This document shows, one piece after another, positions 1-8,873 of a DNA stretch of 64,000 nucleotides. Under the pieces are notes generated by a model, which searched no databases, was not told the DNA's origin, and saw only the letters and a list, made by a program, of their open reading frames with translations. Origin of the DNA: Demequina litoralis (GTDB lineage Bacteria; Actinomycetota; Actinomycetes; Actinomycetales; Demequinaceae); contig NZ_JAUHPW010000001.1 in assembly GCF_030418455.1 (NCBI RefSeq), positions 310,001 through 374,000 on the forward strand, in the 5' to 3' direction. The position numbers and the translations under genes are program-made. Within the stretch, counting starts at the first letter, position 1, and each line of letters starts with the position of its first letter.

Positions 1-479
1 CGCCGCGGTTCGCCGCGCTGCTCGGCGGCGAGTCCGCCGCGGCGGGCGCGTACGCGGTGCTGGTGACCGCGGGCTTCCTGGGCTCGGCGTCCGGCTCGGC
101 CCTCGCGCCCGTGGTGGCCCGCCTCACGCGCGGGCCATCGCGTGCGGCGCTCGTGGGGGTCCTCGGCGCGGCCGTCGCCCTCGCGGCGGTGGCGCTGCCG
201 GCGCCTCTCGCCGCCGCGGTCGCGTTCGTCGCCTTCTACGTCCTGCTGGGCATCGCGGTGCCGCTGGTCGAGGAGCTCACGCATGCCGCCGCAACGTCCG
301 GGCAGCGCGCCACCGTGCTGTCGCTCAACTCGATGGCGATGCAGGGCACCGCGATCGTCACGACCGCGGGCCTGGGCGTGCTCGCGGGAGCCACGTCGAG
401 CGCGGCCGCGCTGTGGCTGCCAGCAGCGGTGCTCGCGGTCGGCGCGCTGGCGCGCGCGCGGTGGCCGCGCCTCAGTTGA
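1..479 (+). CDS. MFS transporter, C-terminal part (truncated by window edge)
   Basis: The frame is open from base 3 and stops at 477-479, giving about 158 residues of a protein that starts before the window. It is almost entirely hydrophobic, with about five Ala/Leu/Val-rich membrane segments separated by short basic or acidic loops, as in the second half of a major facilitator permease. It has no soluble domain, and the substrate cannot be inferred. The last 8 bases overlap the stop of the convergent LysR gene. The family call rests on hydropathy and loop pattern only. Confidence 0.6.
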   Translation, partial: PRFAALLGGESAAAGAYAVLVTAGFLGSASGSALAPVVARLTRGPSRAALVGVLGAAVALAAVALPAPLAAAVAFVAFYVLLGIAVPLVEELTHAAATSGQRATVLSLNSMAMQGTAIVTTAGLGVLAGATSSAAALWLPAAVLAVGALARARWPRLS

Positions 480-1365
480 GCCCCGCACCCACCTCGGCCA
501 GCGCGTCGAGCACGGCGCTCACCGCCCGCCGCGCGACGCGGTCGTGCCGGCCGATCGCGACGATCGCGCGCGTCGCCCTGACCCCGGTGAGCGGCACGAG
601 GCGGTAGTCCTCGGACGGCGGCGTGGAGAAGCGCGGCAGCAGCGCGAGCCCGAGCCCGCGTCCCACCAGCGACTCCACGAGTCGGTTGTCGCGGATCTCG
701 ACGATCCGCTCGAGCGTCGCCCCGGTCGCGGCCTCGACGCCCTCGAGCACCGTCGCGAACGGGAAGCCGCGCGGGACAGCGATCCACGGCTGGCCCACCA
801 CGTCCTCGGGGACGAGGCTCGCGCGCGCCGCGAGCGGGTGGGACGCGGGCACCGCGACATCGATGGGCTCGCGCGCGACCACGCGCGAGAACAGGCCCTC
901 CGCACCGGCGGGCACGTCGGCGCTGAGGCTGTGCGCGATGACGAGGTCGTGGTCGAGCGTGCGCGCGGCGTAGTCGGCCTCGGCGAGGTCGAAGTCCTCG
1001 AGCTCCAGGCGCAGACGAGTGCCCGCCAGGCCGCCCATGAGCCCGGGCAGGAGCGCGGCGCCCGCGCTCGGCAGGGTGCCGATGCGCACGGTGCCGCTGG
1101 GCTCCCCCCGGCCCTCGTCCAAGGCGGACTCGACCCGCGCGAGGGCCGCGAGCACGTCCCCCGCGCCGTCGGCGAGGATCTCCCCCGCCCACGTGAGCCT
1201 CAGCCCGCGGGCGGCGGGCTCGACGAGCGCGACGCCCAGCTCGCGCTCGGCGGTCCGCAGCTGCTGGGACAACGCCGAGGGCGTGCGGTACGTCGCCGCG
1301 GCGACCGCGCCGAGCGTGCCGCGCTCGCGCAGGTCCCGCAGGAGCTCGAGATGACGAACCTCCAT
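472..1365 (-). CDS. LysR-family transcriptional regulator
   Basis: A 297-residue protein of normal LysR length. Residues 1-60 form the winged helix-turn-helix (RHLELLRDLRERGTLGAVA, then the recognition-helix segment SALSQQLRTAERELG). The remainder is a periplasmic-binding-like effector domain starting near GTVRIGTLPSAGAALLP and ending in the LVGRGLGLALLPRF segment typical of the family. It is divergent from an EamA-type exporter with a 71-bp gap (1366-1436), the usual arrangement of a LysR regulator and its target, so control of that exporter is inferred. I could not pick a convincing T-N11-A operator in the gap. The effector is unknown. Confidence 0.9.
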   Translation of the reverse strand: MEVRHLELLRDLRERGTLGAVAAATYRTPSALSQQLRTAERELGVALVEPAARGLRLTWAGEILADGAGDVLAALARVESALDEGRGEPSGTVRIGTLPSAGAALLPGLMGGLAGTRLRLELEDFDLAEADYAARTLDHDLVIAHSLSADVPAGAEGLFSRVVAREPIDVAVPASHPLAARASLVPEDVVGQPWIAVPRGFPFATVLEGVEAATGATLERIVEIRDNRLVESLVGRGLGLALLPRFSTPPSEDYRLVPLTGVRATRAIVAIGRHDRVARRAVSAVLDALAEVGAGLN

Positions 1366-1436
1366 GAAGGCATCCTAGACATGACCGTCACATCAATGCG
1401 CTTGTCCTTCACGTATCCCGGATCGAGACTGGCCGC

Positions 1437-2363
1437 ATGCCCCTCCGCCACTCCGCCCTCGCCGTGCTCGTCGCGGTCCTGTGGGGCCTCAACTTCCTCG
1501 CGATCCACGCGTCGCTCGAGCACTTCCCGCCGCTGTTCCTGGTGGCGTTGCGGTTCGCGCTCATCGCCGTCCCCACGGTGCTGCTCGTGCCGCGCCCGCA
1601 GGTGCGGTGGCGATGGCTCATCGGCTACGGGCTGGGCTTCGGGACCTTCCAGTTCCTGTTCCTCTACCTGGGCATGGCGGCCGGCTTCCCCACCGGGCTG
1701 TCCTCGCTCGTGCTGCAGGCCTCGGCGCCCTTCACCGTGGTGCTCGGCGCTCTGCATCTGCGCGAGCGGATCGGCCTGCGCGCCGCCTTGGGCGTCGCGG
1801 TGGCGGCCGCGGGGCTCGTCCTCGTCGGCCTCTCGTACGGCGCCGACGCCCCCGTATGGCCGTTCCTCCTCGTCGTGCTCGGCGCGCTGGCCTGGGCGTT
1901 CGGCAACCTCGCGAGCCGTCAGGCGCGCGCGGACCGGCCGCTCCACCTGGTGTTGTGGATGTCGGTGGTGCCGCCGCTGCCCATGCTCGCGGTGTCGCTC
2001 GTGGTCGAGGGGCCCGCCACGATCGGCGACGCCCTCGCGACGTCGTGGAGCGCCGCCGCGGTCCCGGCCTGGATCGGGCTCGCGTACACGGTGCTGCTGG
2101 GCACGCTCGCGGGGTCGGGGATCTGGGTGTGGCTCATGGCCCGGCACCCGGCGGGCACGGTCGCGCCGTTCTCGATGCTGGTGCCCGTGGTCGGGATCGT
2201 CACGGCGTGGCTCGCGCTGGGCGAGGTGCCCGGCTGGGGCGAGCTGGCGGGCGGCGGGCTCGTCATCGGCGGCGTGCTGTGGGCGTCGCGACCGACGCGC
2301 GCCGCGCATCGTCCCCCGACCGCGGCGGCGCCCCGTGAGGTGTTCGGTGCCCGAAGCGGCTGA
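1437..2363 (+). CDS. eamA: EamA-type DMT-superfamily exporter
   Basis: A 308-residue inner-membrane protein with about ten membrane segments in two EamA repeats. From recalled sequence it tracks E. coli EamA (O-acetylserine/cysteine exporter) closely: LWGLNFLAIHASLEHFPPL, LRFALIAVPTVLLVPRPQV, GLSSLVLQASAPFTVVLGA and a SMLVPVVGIVTAWLALGE block in the second repeat. Export of cysteine-pathway metabolites is therefore plausible; the family is otherwise broad. It lies divergent from the LysR gene, which probably regulates it. The C-terminal tail contains a copy of the GGACGATGC repeat (2306-2314), read there as Ala-His-Arg-Pro. Confidence 0.85.
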   Translation: MPLRHSALAVLVAVLWGLNFLAIHASLEHFPPLFLVALRFALIAVPTVLLVPRPQVRWRWLIGYGLGFGTFQFLFLYLGMAAGFPTGLSSLVLQASAPFTVVLGALHLRERIGLRAALGVAVAAAGLVLVGLSYGADAPVWPFLLVVLGALAWAFGNLASRQARADRPLHLVLWMSVVPPLPMLAVSLVVEGPATIGDALATSWSAAAVPAWIGLAYTVLLGTLAGSGIWVWLMARHPAGTVAPFSMLVPVVGIVTAWLALGEVPGWGELAGGGLVIGGVLWASRPTRAAHRPPTAAAPREVFGARSG

Positions 2364-2445
2364 TTCCGGGCACTGAGCACCTCGCAGCGCGGCGGACCGG
2401 CGGCGGACCGGCGGCGGCCGCGGCGGCGTGCGCATGGACGCAGCA

Positions 2446-2477
2446 AGGGCGGGACCCCTCGGTGGGGATCCCGCCCT
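2446..2477 (-). terminator. Hairpin downstream of aspS
   Basis: Inverted repeat with arms AGGGCGGGACCCC and GGGGATCCCGCCCT (one bulged base) around a short TCGGT loop. It lies 25 bases after the aspS stop and 80 bases after the eamA stop, so it may serve both converging genes. Confidence 0.65.
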
Positions 2478-2501
2478 CGCGGCGTCTGGACGAGCGGAGC
2501 G

Positions 2502-4280
2502 CTACGCCTTCGCGCCGACCTCGGCCTCCTCGGCCTCCGGCTCGAAGTCCACGCCGGCCTCGGCGCGCTGCTCCGGCGTGATGGGCGCGGGCGCCGCGGT
2601 CAGCGGGTCGTAGCCGCCGCCCGACTTCGGGAACGCGATGACGTCGCGGATCGAGTCGGCCTTCGCGAGGAGCGCGGTGACGCGGTCCCAGCCGAGCGCG
2701 ATGCCGCCGTGCGGCGGGGCGCCGTACTGGAAGGCGTCGAGGAGGAAGCCGAACTTCTCCTGCGCCTCCTCGTGGCCGATCCCCATGACGCGGAACACGC
2801 GCTCCTGCACGTCCTGGCGGTGGATACGGATCGAGCCGCCGCCGATCTCGTTGCCGTTGCAGACGATGTCGTACGCGTAGGCCAGGGCCGGGCCCGGGTC
2901 CGTGTCGAACGTGTCCATGAACTCCGGCTTGGGGCTCGTGAACGCGTGGTGCACGGCGGTCCAGGCGGAGGAGCCGAGGGCCACGTCGTCGTCGTCCACG
3001 TCGACCGGCTTGAACAGCGGCGCGTCGACCACCCAGCAGAACTCGAAGCGGTCCTCGTCGATGAGGCCGACGCGGCGCGCGATCTCGTTGCGGGCGGCGC
3101 CGAGCAGCGCGCGCGAGGCGCCCGCCTTGCCGGCCGCGAAGAACACGCAGTCGCCCGGGTTCGCGCCGGTGGCCTCGGCGAGGCCCGCGAGCTCGGCCTC
3201 GGAGAGGTTCTTGGCGACGGGGCCGGTGAGGGTGCCGTCCTCCTGCACCAGGACATAGGCCAGCCCGCGCGCGCCGCGCTGCTTGGCCCACTCCTGCCAC
3301 GCGTCGAGCACCTTGCGGGGCTGCGAGGCGCCGCCGGGCATGACTACCGCGCCCACGTACTCGGCCTGGAACACGCGGAACGGCGTGTCGCTGAAGTAGG
3401 AGGTGAGCTCGGTGAGCTCGAGGCCGAAGCGCAGGTCGGGCTTGTCGGTGCCGAAGCGCGCCATGGCGTCGTGGTACGTGATGCGCGGGATGGGCAGCGG
3501 GACCTCGTAGCCGATGAGCGACCACAGCTCGCGGACGAGCTCCTCGCCCAGCGCGATGACGTCGTCCTGGTCCACGAAGCTCATCTCGATGTCGAGCTGC
3601 GTGAACTCCGGCTGACGGTCCGCGCGGAAGTCCTCGTCGCGGTAGCAGCGGGCGATCTGGTAGTAGCGCTCCATGCCCGACACCATGAGCAGCTGCTTGA
3701 ACAGCTGCGGCGACTGCGGCAGGGCGTACCAGGAGCCGGGCGACAGGCGCGCGGGCACCAGGAAGTCGCGCGCACCCTCCGGGGTCGAGCGCGTCAGGGT
3801 CGGGGTCTCGATCTCGAGGAAGTCGTGACGCTCGAGCACGCGGCGGGCGGCCTTGTTCACCTCGGAGCGCAGCACGATGTTCGCGCGCGGCTGCGGGCGG
3901 CGCAGGTCCAGGTAGCGGTGCTTGAGGCGCGCCTCCTCGCCGACGGTGACGTGCTCGTCGATCGGGAAGGGCGTGGGCGCGGACTCGTTGAGGATCGTCA
4001 CGTCGTGGACGGCGACCTCGATCTCGCCGGACGGCATGTTGGGGTTCGCCGAGCCCTCGGGGCGCAGGCGCACCTCGCCGGTCACCTGGATGACGTACTC
4101 GGTGCGCAGCGCGTGCGCGACCTCCTCGCGGATGACGATCTGCGCGAGGCCCGAGGCGTCCCGCAGGTCGATGAACGCGACGCCGCCGTGATCGCGGCGG
4201 CGGCCCACCCAGCCGGCGAGGGTGACGGTGGCGCCGGCGTCGGCGGCGCGCAGGTTTCCAGCGAGATGCGTGCGGAGCAA
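2502..4280 (-). CDS. aspS: Aspartyl-tRNA synthetase (bacterial type)
   Basis: A class II synthetase of 592 residues, the full bacterial length, that charges tRNA-Asp with aspartate. The N-terminal OB-fold anticodon domain ([19 protein letters not shown]) is followed by the catalytic core ([19 protein letters not shown]; motif 2 [20 protein letters not shown]), the GAD insertion domain, and motif 3 ([13 protein letters not shown]) near the end. A His in RDHGG, where discriminating E. coli AspRS has Leu, matches the known hallmark of non-discriminating enzymes. It may therefore also make Asp-tRNA-Asn for GatCAB, which is an inference. It follows hisS by 56 bases on the same strand. Confidence 0.98.
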   Translation of the reverse strand: MLRTHLAGNLRAADAGATVTLAGWVGRRRDHGGVAFIDLRDASGLAQIVIREEVAHALRTEYVIQVTGEVRLRPEGSANPNMPSGEIEVAVHDVTILNESAPTPFPIDEHVTVGEEARLKHRYLDLRRPQPRANIVLRSEVNKAARRVLERHDFLEIETPTLTRSTPEGARDFLVPARLSPGSWYALPQSPQLFKQLLMVSGMERYYQIARCYRDEDFRADRQPEFTQLDIEMSFVDQDDVIALGEELVRELWSLIGYEVPLPIPRITYHDAMARFGTDKPDLRFGLELTELTSYFSDTPFRVFQAEYVGAVVMPGGASQPRKVLDAWQEWAKQRGARGLAYVLVQEDGTLTGPVAKNLSEAELAGLAEATGANPGDCVFFAAGKAGASRALLGAARNEIARRVGLIDEDRFEFCWVVDAPLFKPVDVDDDDVALGSSAWTAVHHAFTSPKPEFMDTFDTDPGPALAYAYDIVCNGNEIGGGSIRIHRQDVQERVFRVMGIGHEEAQEKFGFLLDAFQYGAPPHGGIALGWDRVTALLAKADSIRDVIAFPKSGGGYDPLTAAPAPITPEQRAEAGVDFEPEAEEAEVGAKA

Positions 4281-4336
4281 GGTGTTGCCTTTCTATCGCG
4301 CGGAGGCGCGCGGGGTTGTGAAGAGCGGGTATCAGT

Positions 4337-5698
4337 CTAGCCGCGGACGATGCGCGGCTTCAGGTCCTCGGTCGGGGGTGCCCAGGCGTCGGCGTCGGCG
4401 GGCACCTGCTCTCCCGAGCGGATGTCCTTGACCTCGCCGTCGGGCGACGTGTCGTCGCCCGCAGCCGGGAACCATACGAACGGGATGCCGCGACGGTCGG
4501 CGTACTGGATCTGCTTGCCGAACTTCGCCGCGTTGGGCGACACCTCGCACGCGATCCCGCGGGCGCGCAGGCGGTCCGCGATGGAGGACGATGCGCCGCG
4601 GTGCTCCTCGTCGGTGACCGCGACGAGCACGGCCTGGGGCACGGAGCGGCTCGCGGTCGCGAGGCTCGCGCCGAGCATGCGGCTGACGAGGCGGCTCACG
4701 CCGATCGACATGCCCACGCCGGGGAAGCCGCCGCCCGCGACAAGGGAGTCGTAGCGCCCGCCGGAGCAGATCGAGCCGAGGTCCTCGTGCCCGTCGAGCA
4801 CGGTCTCGTAGACGGCGCCCGTGTAGTAGTCGAGGCCGCGAGCGATGCGCAGGTCCGCGATCGCGGTGTCGGGGACGGCCGCGTTGACGGCGTCCACGAG
4901 GGTCGCGAGCGAGCGGGCGCCGCGGTCGAACTGCTCGCGCGCGTCGTCGGCGTCCGCGACGATCGGCGAGTGGTCCCACAGCGCCTCCACGAGGTCGACG
5001 AACGAGCCGTCGGGCGTCTGGATCGCGGCGAGCTCGAGGATCGCGTGCACGGCCTCGGGGCTCACGCCCTTGGCGTGCAGCTCCTCGGCGACGCCGTCGC
5101 GGCCGATCTTGTCGAGCTTGTCGACGCTGCGCAGCGCGCCCGCGATGTCGACGATGCCGACGCCCCGGTAGAAGCCCTCGACCAGGCCGCGGTTGTTGAG
5201 GTGCATGCGGGCCGCGGGCAGCGGCAGCGCACGCAGGGCACGGGCCATCACGATCGCGACCTCGGCCTCGAGGTGCTCGGGCAGGGTGTCCCGGCCGACC
5301 ACGTCGATGTCCGCCTGGTAGAACTCGCGGAAGCGGCCCTCCTGCGGACGCTCGCCACGCCACACCTTCTGGATCTGGAAGCGGCGGAACGGGAACTGCA
5401 GGCGGCCCTGGTTCTCCTCGACGTAGCGCGCGAACGGCACGGTGAGGTCGAAGTGGAGGCCCAGCTTGGCCTCGCGGCCGGCCTGCTCGTCGGCGTTGAA
5501 GCGGCCGATCGCGTAGATCTCCTTCGCGGCGTCCGAGTCGCCCGCGAGGCGCTCGACGGGCTCGACCGCGCGCGTCTCGATCTCGCCGAATCCATGGAGG
5601 GCGAAGACCTCGCGCAGGGTGCCGAGGACGTGCGCCTCGACGAGGCGCTCCTGCGGGGACCATTCGGGGAATCCGGAGAGGGGTTGCACGCGTGCCAT
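4337..5698 (-). CDS. hisS: Histidyl-tRNA synthetase
   Basis: About 453 residues of class II HisRS. The N-terminus PLSGFPEWSPQERLVEAHVL is typical of the actinobacterial enzyme. Motif 2 (FRRFQIQKVWRGERPQEGR), the histidine-A signature GLDYYTGAVYE, and a C-terminal anticodon domain (GKQIQYADRRGIPFVWFP) follow. The reading frame is open much further upstream but that part runs over the divergent cyclophilin gene. I start at the ATG at 5698; an ATG three codons upstream (5707) is equally possible, and neither has a strong Shine-Dalgarno. Two GGACGATGC copies lie inside, one at the last codons (4345-4353) and one at 4586-4594. Confidence 0.97.
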   Translation of the reverse strand: MARVQPLSGFPEWSPQERLVEAHVLGTLREVFALHGFGEIETRAVEPVERLAGDSDAAKEIYAIGRFNADEQAGREAKLGLHFDLTVPFARYVEENQGRLQFPFRRFQIQKVWRGERPQEGRFREFYQADIDVVGRDTLPEHLEAEVAIVMARALRALPLPAARMHLNNRGLVEGFYRGVGIVDIAGALRSVDKLDKIGRDGVAEELHAKGVSPEAVHAILELAAIQTPDGSFVDLVEALWDHSPIVADADDAREQFDRGARSLATLVDAVNAAVPDTAIADLRIARGLDYYTGAVYETVLDGHEDLGSICSGGRYDSLVAGGGFPGVGMSIGVSRLVSRMLGASLATASRSVPQAVLVAVTDEEHRGASSSIADRLRARGIACEVSPNAAKFGKQIQYADRRGIPFVWFPAAGDDTSPDGEVKDIRSGEQVPADADAWAPPTEDLKPRIVRG

Positions 5699-5713
5699 GC
5701 CCGCCATTGTTCC

Positions 5714-5722
5714 GCATCGTCC
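5714..5722 (-). repeat. GGACGATGC repeat, intergenic copy
   Basis: Exact copy (GGGGACGATGCGG in context) in the gap between the divergent hisS and cyclophilin genes, just upstream of the hisS start. Confidence 0.85.
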
Positions 5723-5765
5723 CCACCTAGACTGACCTGGCACATCCGCGGCACGGGAAGGCTCG

Positions 5766-6557
5766 ATGAGTACAAGCAAGCAGGCGCGGGCGCAGGCCCG
5801 CAAGAAGCAGCAGGCGTACGAGGCGCGCATGGCGGCGAAGCGGCGGCACCGCGAGCGGATCATCCGGATCACCGCGCTCATCACCGCCGGGGCGCTGCTG
5901 CTCGGCGGCGGGCTCGCGGTGCTGCTCATCGCGATGCACGAGAACAGCCAGGCCAAGGCGTCCGCCGAGGCCGCCGCATCGTCCACCGCGGACGAGGAGG
6001 TGACGCTCGAGTCGGGGTGGGCCGTCTCCCCCGAGCCGCCGGACCCGTCGTACGCCGAGGACCGCACGTGGACGGCGACGCTCGCGACCAACCAGGGCGA
6101 CATCGTGGTCGAGCTCGACGGCGCGGCCGCGCCCCAGGCGGTCGCGAGCTTCGTCGAGCTCGCGAAGGAGGGCTTCTTCGACGGCACGGGATGCCACCGC
6201 CTCACCACCGCGGGGATCTACGTGCTCCAGTGCGGCGACCCCGACGGCACCGGCCTGGGCGGACCGGGCTACAGCTTCGGGCCGATCGAGAACGCGCCCG
6301 AGGACGACCTCTACCCCGCCGGCACCGTCGCGATGGCCCGCGTGGGCGGCGACGCGGAGTCCATGGGCAGCCAGTTCTTCATCGTCTACCAGGACTCGAC
6401 CATCCCGTCGGACAGCGCGGGCGGCTACACCGTGCTGGGCCAGGTGGTCGACGGAAACGGTAGTGTGAGCCGTGTTGCCGAAGCAGGCACCATCACCGGG
6501 GACACCGACGGTCCGCCGGCCATGTCCGTCATCGTGAACGAGGTATCCGTCTCATGA
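5766..6557 (+). CDS. Membrane-anchored cyclophilin-type peptidyl-prolyl isomerase
   Basis: 263 residues. A very basic N-terminus (residues 1-31) precedes one membrane helix (about 32-57), then an acidic Ala/Ser linker, then a cyclophilin domain from about residue 98 (TWTATLATNQGDIVVELDG). The active-site region is recognisable: GCHRL supplies the catalytic Arg, followed by LQCGDPDGTGLGGPGY and GSQFFIVYQDS, then YTVLGQVVDG. Fold and topology suggest it helps fold exported proteins at the outer face of the membrane. The linker carries a GGACGATGC copy at 5976-5984, read Ala-Ser-Ser. The stop overlaps the next start (ATGA), so the two genes are translationally coupled. Confidence 0.93.
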   Translation: MSTSKQARAQARKKQQAYEARMAAKRRHRERIIRITALITAGALLLGGGLAVLLIAMHENSQAKASAEAAASSTADEEVTLESGWAVSPEPPDPSYAEDRTWTATLATNQGDIVVELDGAAAPQAVASFVELAKEGFFDGTGCHRLTTAGIYVLQCGDPDGTGLGGPGYSFGPIENAPEDDLYPAGTVAMARVGGDAESMGSQFFIVYQDSTIPSDSAGGYTVLGQVVDGNGSVSRVAEAGTITGDTDGPPAMSVIVNEVSVS

Positions 6558-8095
6558 CCGAGTCGCCCGACGCTCAGGCGTCGAAGACCGAGGCCGCCGA
6601 GGCCCCGTCCCAGTCCACCCCCGAGCCCGCGGCCGAGGCCGTGACCGAGGCCGTCGCCGAGGAGGCCGCGCCCGCCGCGGAGACCCCCGCCGCGGAGACC
6701 CCCGCCGAGGACGCCCCGGTCGAGGAGCCGGCCGCGAAGGCGCCCCGGGCCCCCAAGCCGAAGGCGCCGAAGCCGGGGTCGTTCAAGGCCCCCTCGCCCG
6801 TCGCCGTCGCGAAGCAGACCACGCACACCGTGGTCGCCGTGCCGGTCGCGGCCGAGGTGCCCGACGAGCGCTTCGAGGAGGCGCTCGCGCACGGGCTCGT
6901 CGAGGACGGGAAGGCGTTCGTCATCGTGGCGGAGGAGCGCGTCGAGGTCGGCCCGGCCGACGACGACGAGGCGCTCAAGGCCTACGCCCACGCGTTCTTC
7001 GAGCTCGAGGCCGCGGTCGAGCGCTTCCACGCGCGCCTCGCGTCCGCCGAGCTCTCCCCCAAGGACATCGACGAGTCGATCGCGACCATCGAGGCCGTGC
7101 TGACGCCGCCGAGCGTCGTGGGCGACCTCGACACGCTCGGCGAGCGCTACGCGGCCGTCAAGGTCGAGGCCGAGGAGACCCGCACCCGCATCCACGAGGA
7201 GCGCCGCGTGGCCCGCGAGGCCGCGATCGCCTCCCGCGAGGAGATCGTCGCGACCGCCGAGGCCCTCGCCGCGAAGCCCGAGGACAAGGTCCACTGGAAG
7301 AACGACACCGCGACGCTGCGTGGCTTGCTCGACCAGTGGAAGGAGGCGCAGCGCTCCGGCGCCCGCATCCCCAAGGACGTCGAGCGCGCCATGTGGACCC
7401 GCTTCACGCACGCCCGGTCGTCGTTCGAGAAGGCGCGCAAGCACCACTTCGCGGAGCTCGACCGCTCCAACGCGGACGTCGCCACCCGCAAGGAGGACCT
7501 CGTCGCGCGCGCCGAGGCGCTCGCCCAGACCACCGACTGGGACCACGGCGCCCGCGGCTTCCGCGACCTCATGAACGAGTGGCGCAACGCCGGCCGTGGC
7601 CGCCGCTCCGTCGACGACGCGCTGTGGAAGCGCTTCCAGGCCGCGCAGGACTCGTTCTTCGAGGCGCGCCGCGGCGCCGCCGACGCCGAGGACGAGGCCC
7701 TGTCGGGCAACGTCGAGGCGAAGGAGGCCGCGGTGGTCGAGGCCGAGGCGCTCCTGCCGGTCAAGGACCTCGCGGCCGCCAAGCAGGCGCTGCGTCCCAT
7801 CCAGGACCGCTTCGAGGCCGCCGGCCGCGTCCCGCGCGCCGACATCGCCCGCCTGTCCAAGCGCATGGCAGCCGTCGAGAAGGCCGTCCGCGACGCCGAG
7901 GACGCCGAGTGGAACTCGCGCAACCCCGAGCTCGAGGCCCGCGCCTCGGGTGCGGCCGCGCAGCTCAACTCCGCGATCCAGGCGCTCGAGGACGAGATCG
8001 CCGAGGCGAAGGCCGCCGGCAAGAGCACGAAGAAGCTCGAGGAGTCGCTGGCCGCCCGCCAGGCGTGGCTCAAGCAGATCGAGGGGCTGGCCTAA
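6554..8095 (+). CDS. DUF349 domain protein
   Basis: 513 residues, acidic and strongly helical. Residues 1-90 are a low-complexity Ala/Pro/Glu tract. The rest holds several DUF349-like repeats, seen in LLDQWKEAQRSGARIPKDV, LMNEWRNAGRGRRSVDDAL and RPIQDRFEAAGRVPRAD, each with the conserved Trp/Phe and Gly-Arg-Val/Ile pattern. It ends in a Glu/Lys coiled coil. The biochemical role is not known to me with confidence. It is coupled to the upstream cyclophilin by a 4-base overlap, a pairing common in actinobacteria near the rel/sec region. Confidence 0.88.
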   Translation: MTESPDAQASKTEAAEAPSQSTPEPAAEAVTEAVAEEAAPAAETPAAETPAEDAPVEEPAAKAPRAPKPKAPKPGSFKAPSPVAVAKQTTHTVVAVPVAAEVPDERFEEALAHGLVEDGKAFVIVAEERVEVGPADDDEALKAYAHAFFELEAAVERFHARLASAELSPKDIDESIATIEAVLTPPSVVGDLDTLGERYAAVKVEAEETRTRIHEERRVAREAAIASREEIVATAEALAAKPEDKVHWKNDTATLRGLLDQWKEAQRSGARIPKDVERAMWTRFTHARSSFEKARKHHFAELDRSNADVATRKEDLVARAEALAQTTDWDHGARGFRDLMNEWRNAGRGRRSVDDALWKRFQAAQDSFFEARRGAADAEDEALSGNVEAKEAAVVEAEALLPVKDLAAAKQALRPIQDRFEAAGRVPRADIARLSKRMAAVEKAVRDAEDAEWNSRNPELEARASGAAAQLNSAIQALEDEIAEAKAAGKSTKKLEESLAARQAWLKQIEGLA

Positions 8096-8100
8096 CCGCC

Positions 8101-8109
8101 GCATCGTCC
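8101..8109 (-). repeat. GGACGATGC repeat, intergenic copy
   Basis: Exact copy 5 bases after the DUF349 stop and just before the terminator hairpin; in context CGGGACGATGCGG on the minus strand. Confidence 0.85.
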
Positions 8110-8115
8110 CGAGGG

Positions 8116-8142
8116 GCCCCGTCACCGTCGAGGTGGCGGGGC
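8116..8142 (+). terminator. Intrinsic terminator after the DUF349 gene
   Basis: Arms GCCCCGTCACC and GGTGGCGGGGC pair with one G-T wobble around GTCGA, followed by a T-rich run (TCTTCGCTT). It starts 20 bases after the stop of the DUF349 gene. Confidence 0.8.
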
Positions 8143-8164
8143 TCTTCGCTTCCCCTCCCGGGGC

Positions 8165-8263
8165 CCTCTCCACGCGCGCGAGTCACTGCTCCACACATGA
8201 CGCCCGATGTGACCGTCACCACCGCCGGATCCGGGTCCGGCGGCGCCGGCTGGCGTGGAGAGG
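8165..8263 (+). ncRNA. Candidate three-way-junction structured RNA (strand uncertain)
   Basis: Three nested perfect inverted repeats. Outer arms CCTCTCCACGC (8165-8175) and GCGTGGAGAGG (8253-8263) enclose CACAT/ATGTG (8194-8198, 8207-8211) and CCGCCGGA/TCCGGCGG (8222-8229, 8236-8243). Together they could fold as a three-way junction 67 bases before the GTG of the small AbiEi-like gene. It may be a leader of that gene, an independent RNA, or only DNA symmetry. I do not recognise it as a known riboswitch class. Confidence 0.35.
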
Positions 8264-8330
8264 TGAACGGGGATGGCGGGCCCGTCCACAGGGGCTGGCC
8301 CGGCACGCCCCCACGCGCGACCCTGGAGCC

Positions 8331-8873
8331 GTGATCCTGCTGCGCGCCGCGGACGTGGGCCGGCCCGCCTTCGCGCGCCTCGCCCGCCAGCGCATCGTCG
8401 CCCCGCACGGTCCCGGCGTCGCGCGGCCGCTGGACGTGCCCGACTCCCCCGGCCTGCGCGCGCTCGCCGCCTCGCCGCGCGTGCCGGCTCACGTGGTCCT
8501 CACGGGCACGGCGGCGCTCTGGGTCCACGGCTGGGTGGACGATGCTCCGGTCGCCTGGCACGCGGTGGGTCACCGGGGCCTGTACCGGCCGCCGCACGCG
8601 GAGGTGGCGCTGCACTCGGGCGTCACCGCGCGGATGGGCGTCCGGGTCGAGGGCGGGCTGATGCTCGCTCCCCCGGCGCGGGCCTGCGTCGACGCGCTGC
8701 GCTGGGAGGAGCCGGCGGTGGCCCTCGCGGCGGTGTGCGGCGCGCTCGCTGCCGGACGCATCGGACCGCCGGACCTCGAGGCGGCGCTCGCCCACGACGC
8801 GATCACCGGCGGCGGCTACGCGCGGCTGGCGTCGCTCGTGGACGAGGTGTCTAGGGCCGCTTCGCGCCCGTGA
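8331..8873 (+). CDS. Small protein resembling AbiEi-family antitoxin C-terminal region
   Basis: About 180 residues from a GTG at 8331. The core VVLTGTAALWVHGW, followed by PHAEVALHSGV and LAPPARACVDALRW, resembles the central part of actinobacterial 'type IV TA AbiEi-like antitoxin' proteins. That resemblance is from memory of the family pattern and is weak. No AbiEii-type nucleotidyltransferase partner is adjacent. The frame continues upstream into the DUF349 region, but that part is antigenic shadow of another gene; the GTG follows the structured intergenic region. The last 23 bases overlap the convergent rel stop. It contains a GGACGATGC copy at 8537-8545 (Val-Asp-Asp-Ala). Confidence 0.55.
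   Translation: MILLRAADVGRPAFARLARQRIVAPHGPGVARPLDVPDSPGLRALAASPRVPAHVVLTGTAALWVHGWVDDAPVAWHAVGHRGLYRPPHAEVALHSGVTARMGVRVEGGLMLAPPARACVDALRWEEPAVALAAVCGALAAGRIGPPDLEAALAHDAITGGGYARLASLVDEVSRAASRP

Noticed and set aside
142-2376. Long plus-strand frame of 744 codons across the LysR and eamA genes, and many similar Arg/Ala/Pro-rich frames throughout
   Set aside because: These are out-of-frame shadows typical of high-GC DNA; their translations are Arg/Ala/Gly-rich without domains and lie over well-identified genes.
5699-6208. Extension of the hisS frame by about 170 codons upstream
   Set aside because: It runs antisense through the cyclophilin gene and adds nothing seen in HisRS; a typical HisRS N-terminus begins at 5698.
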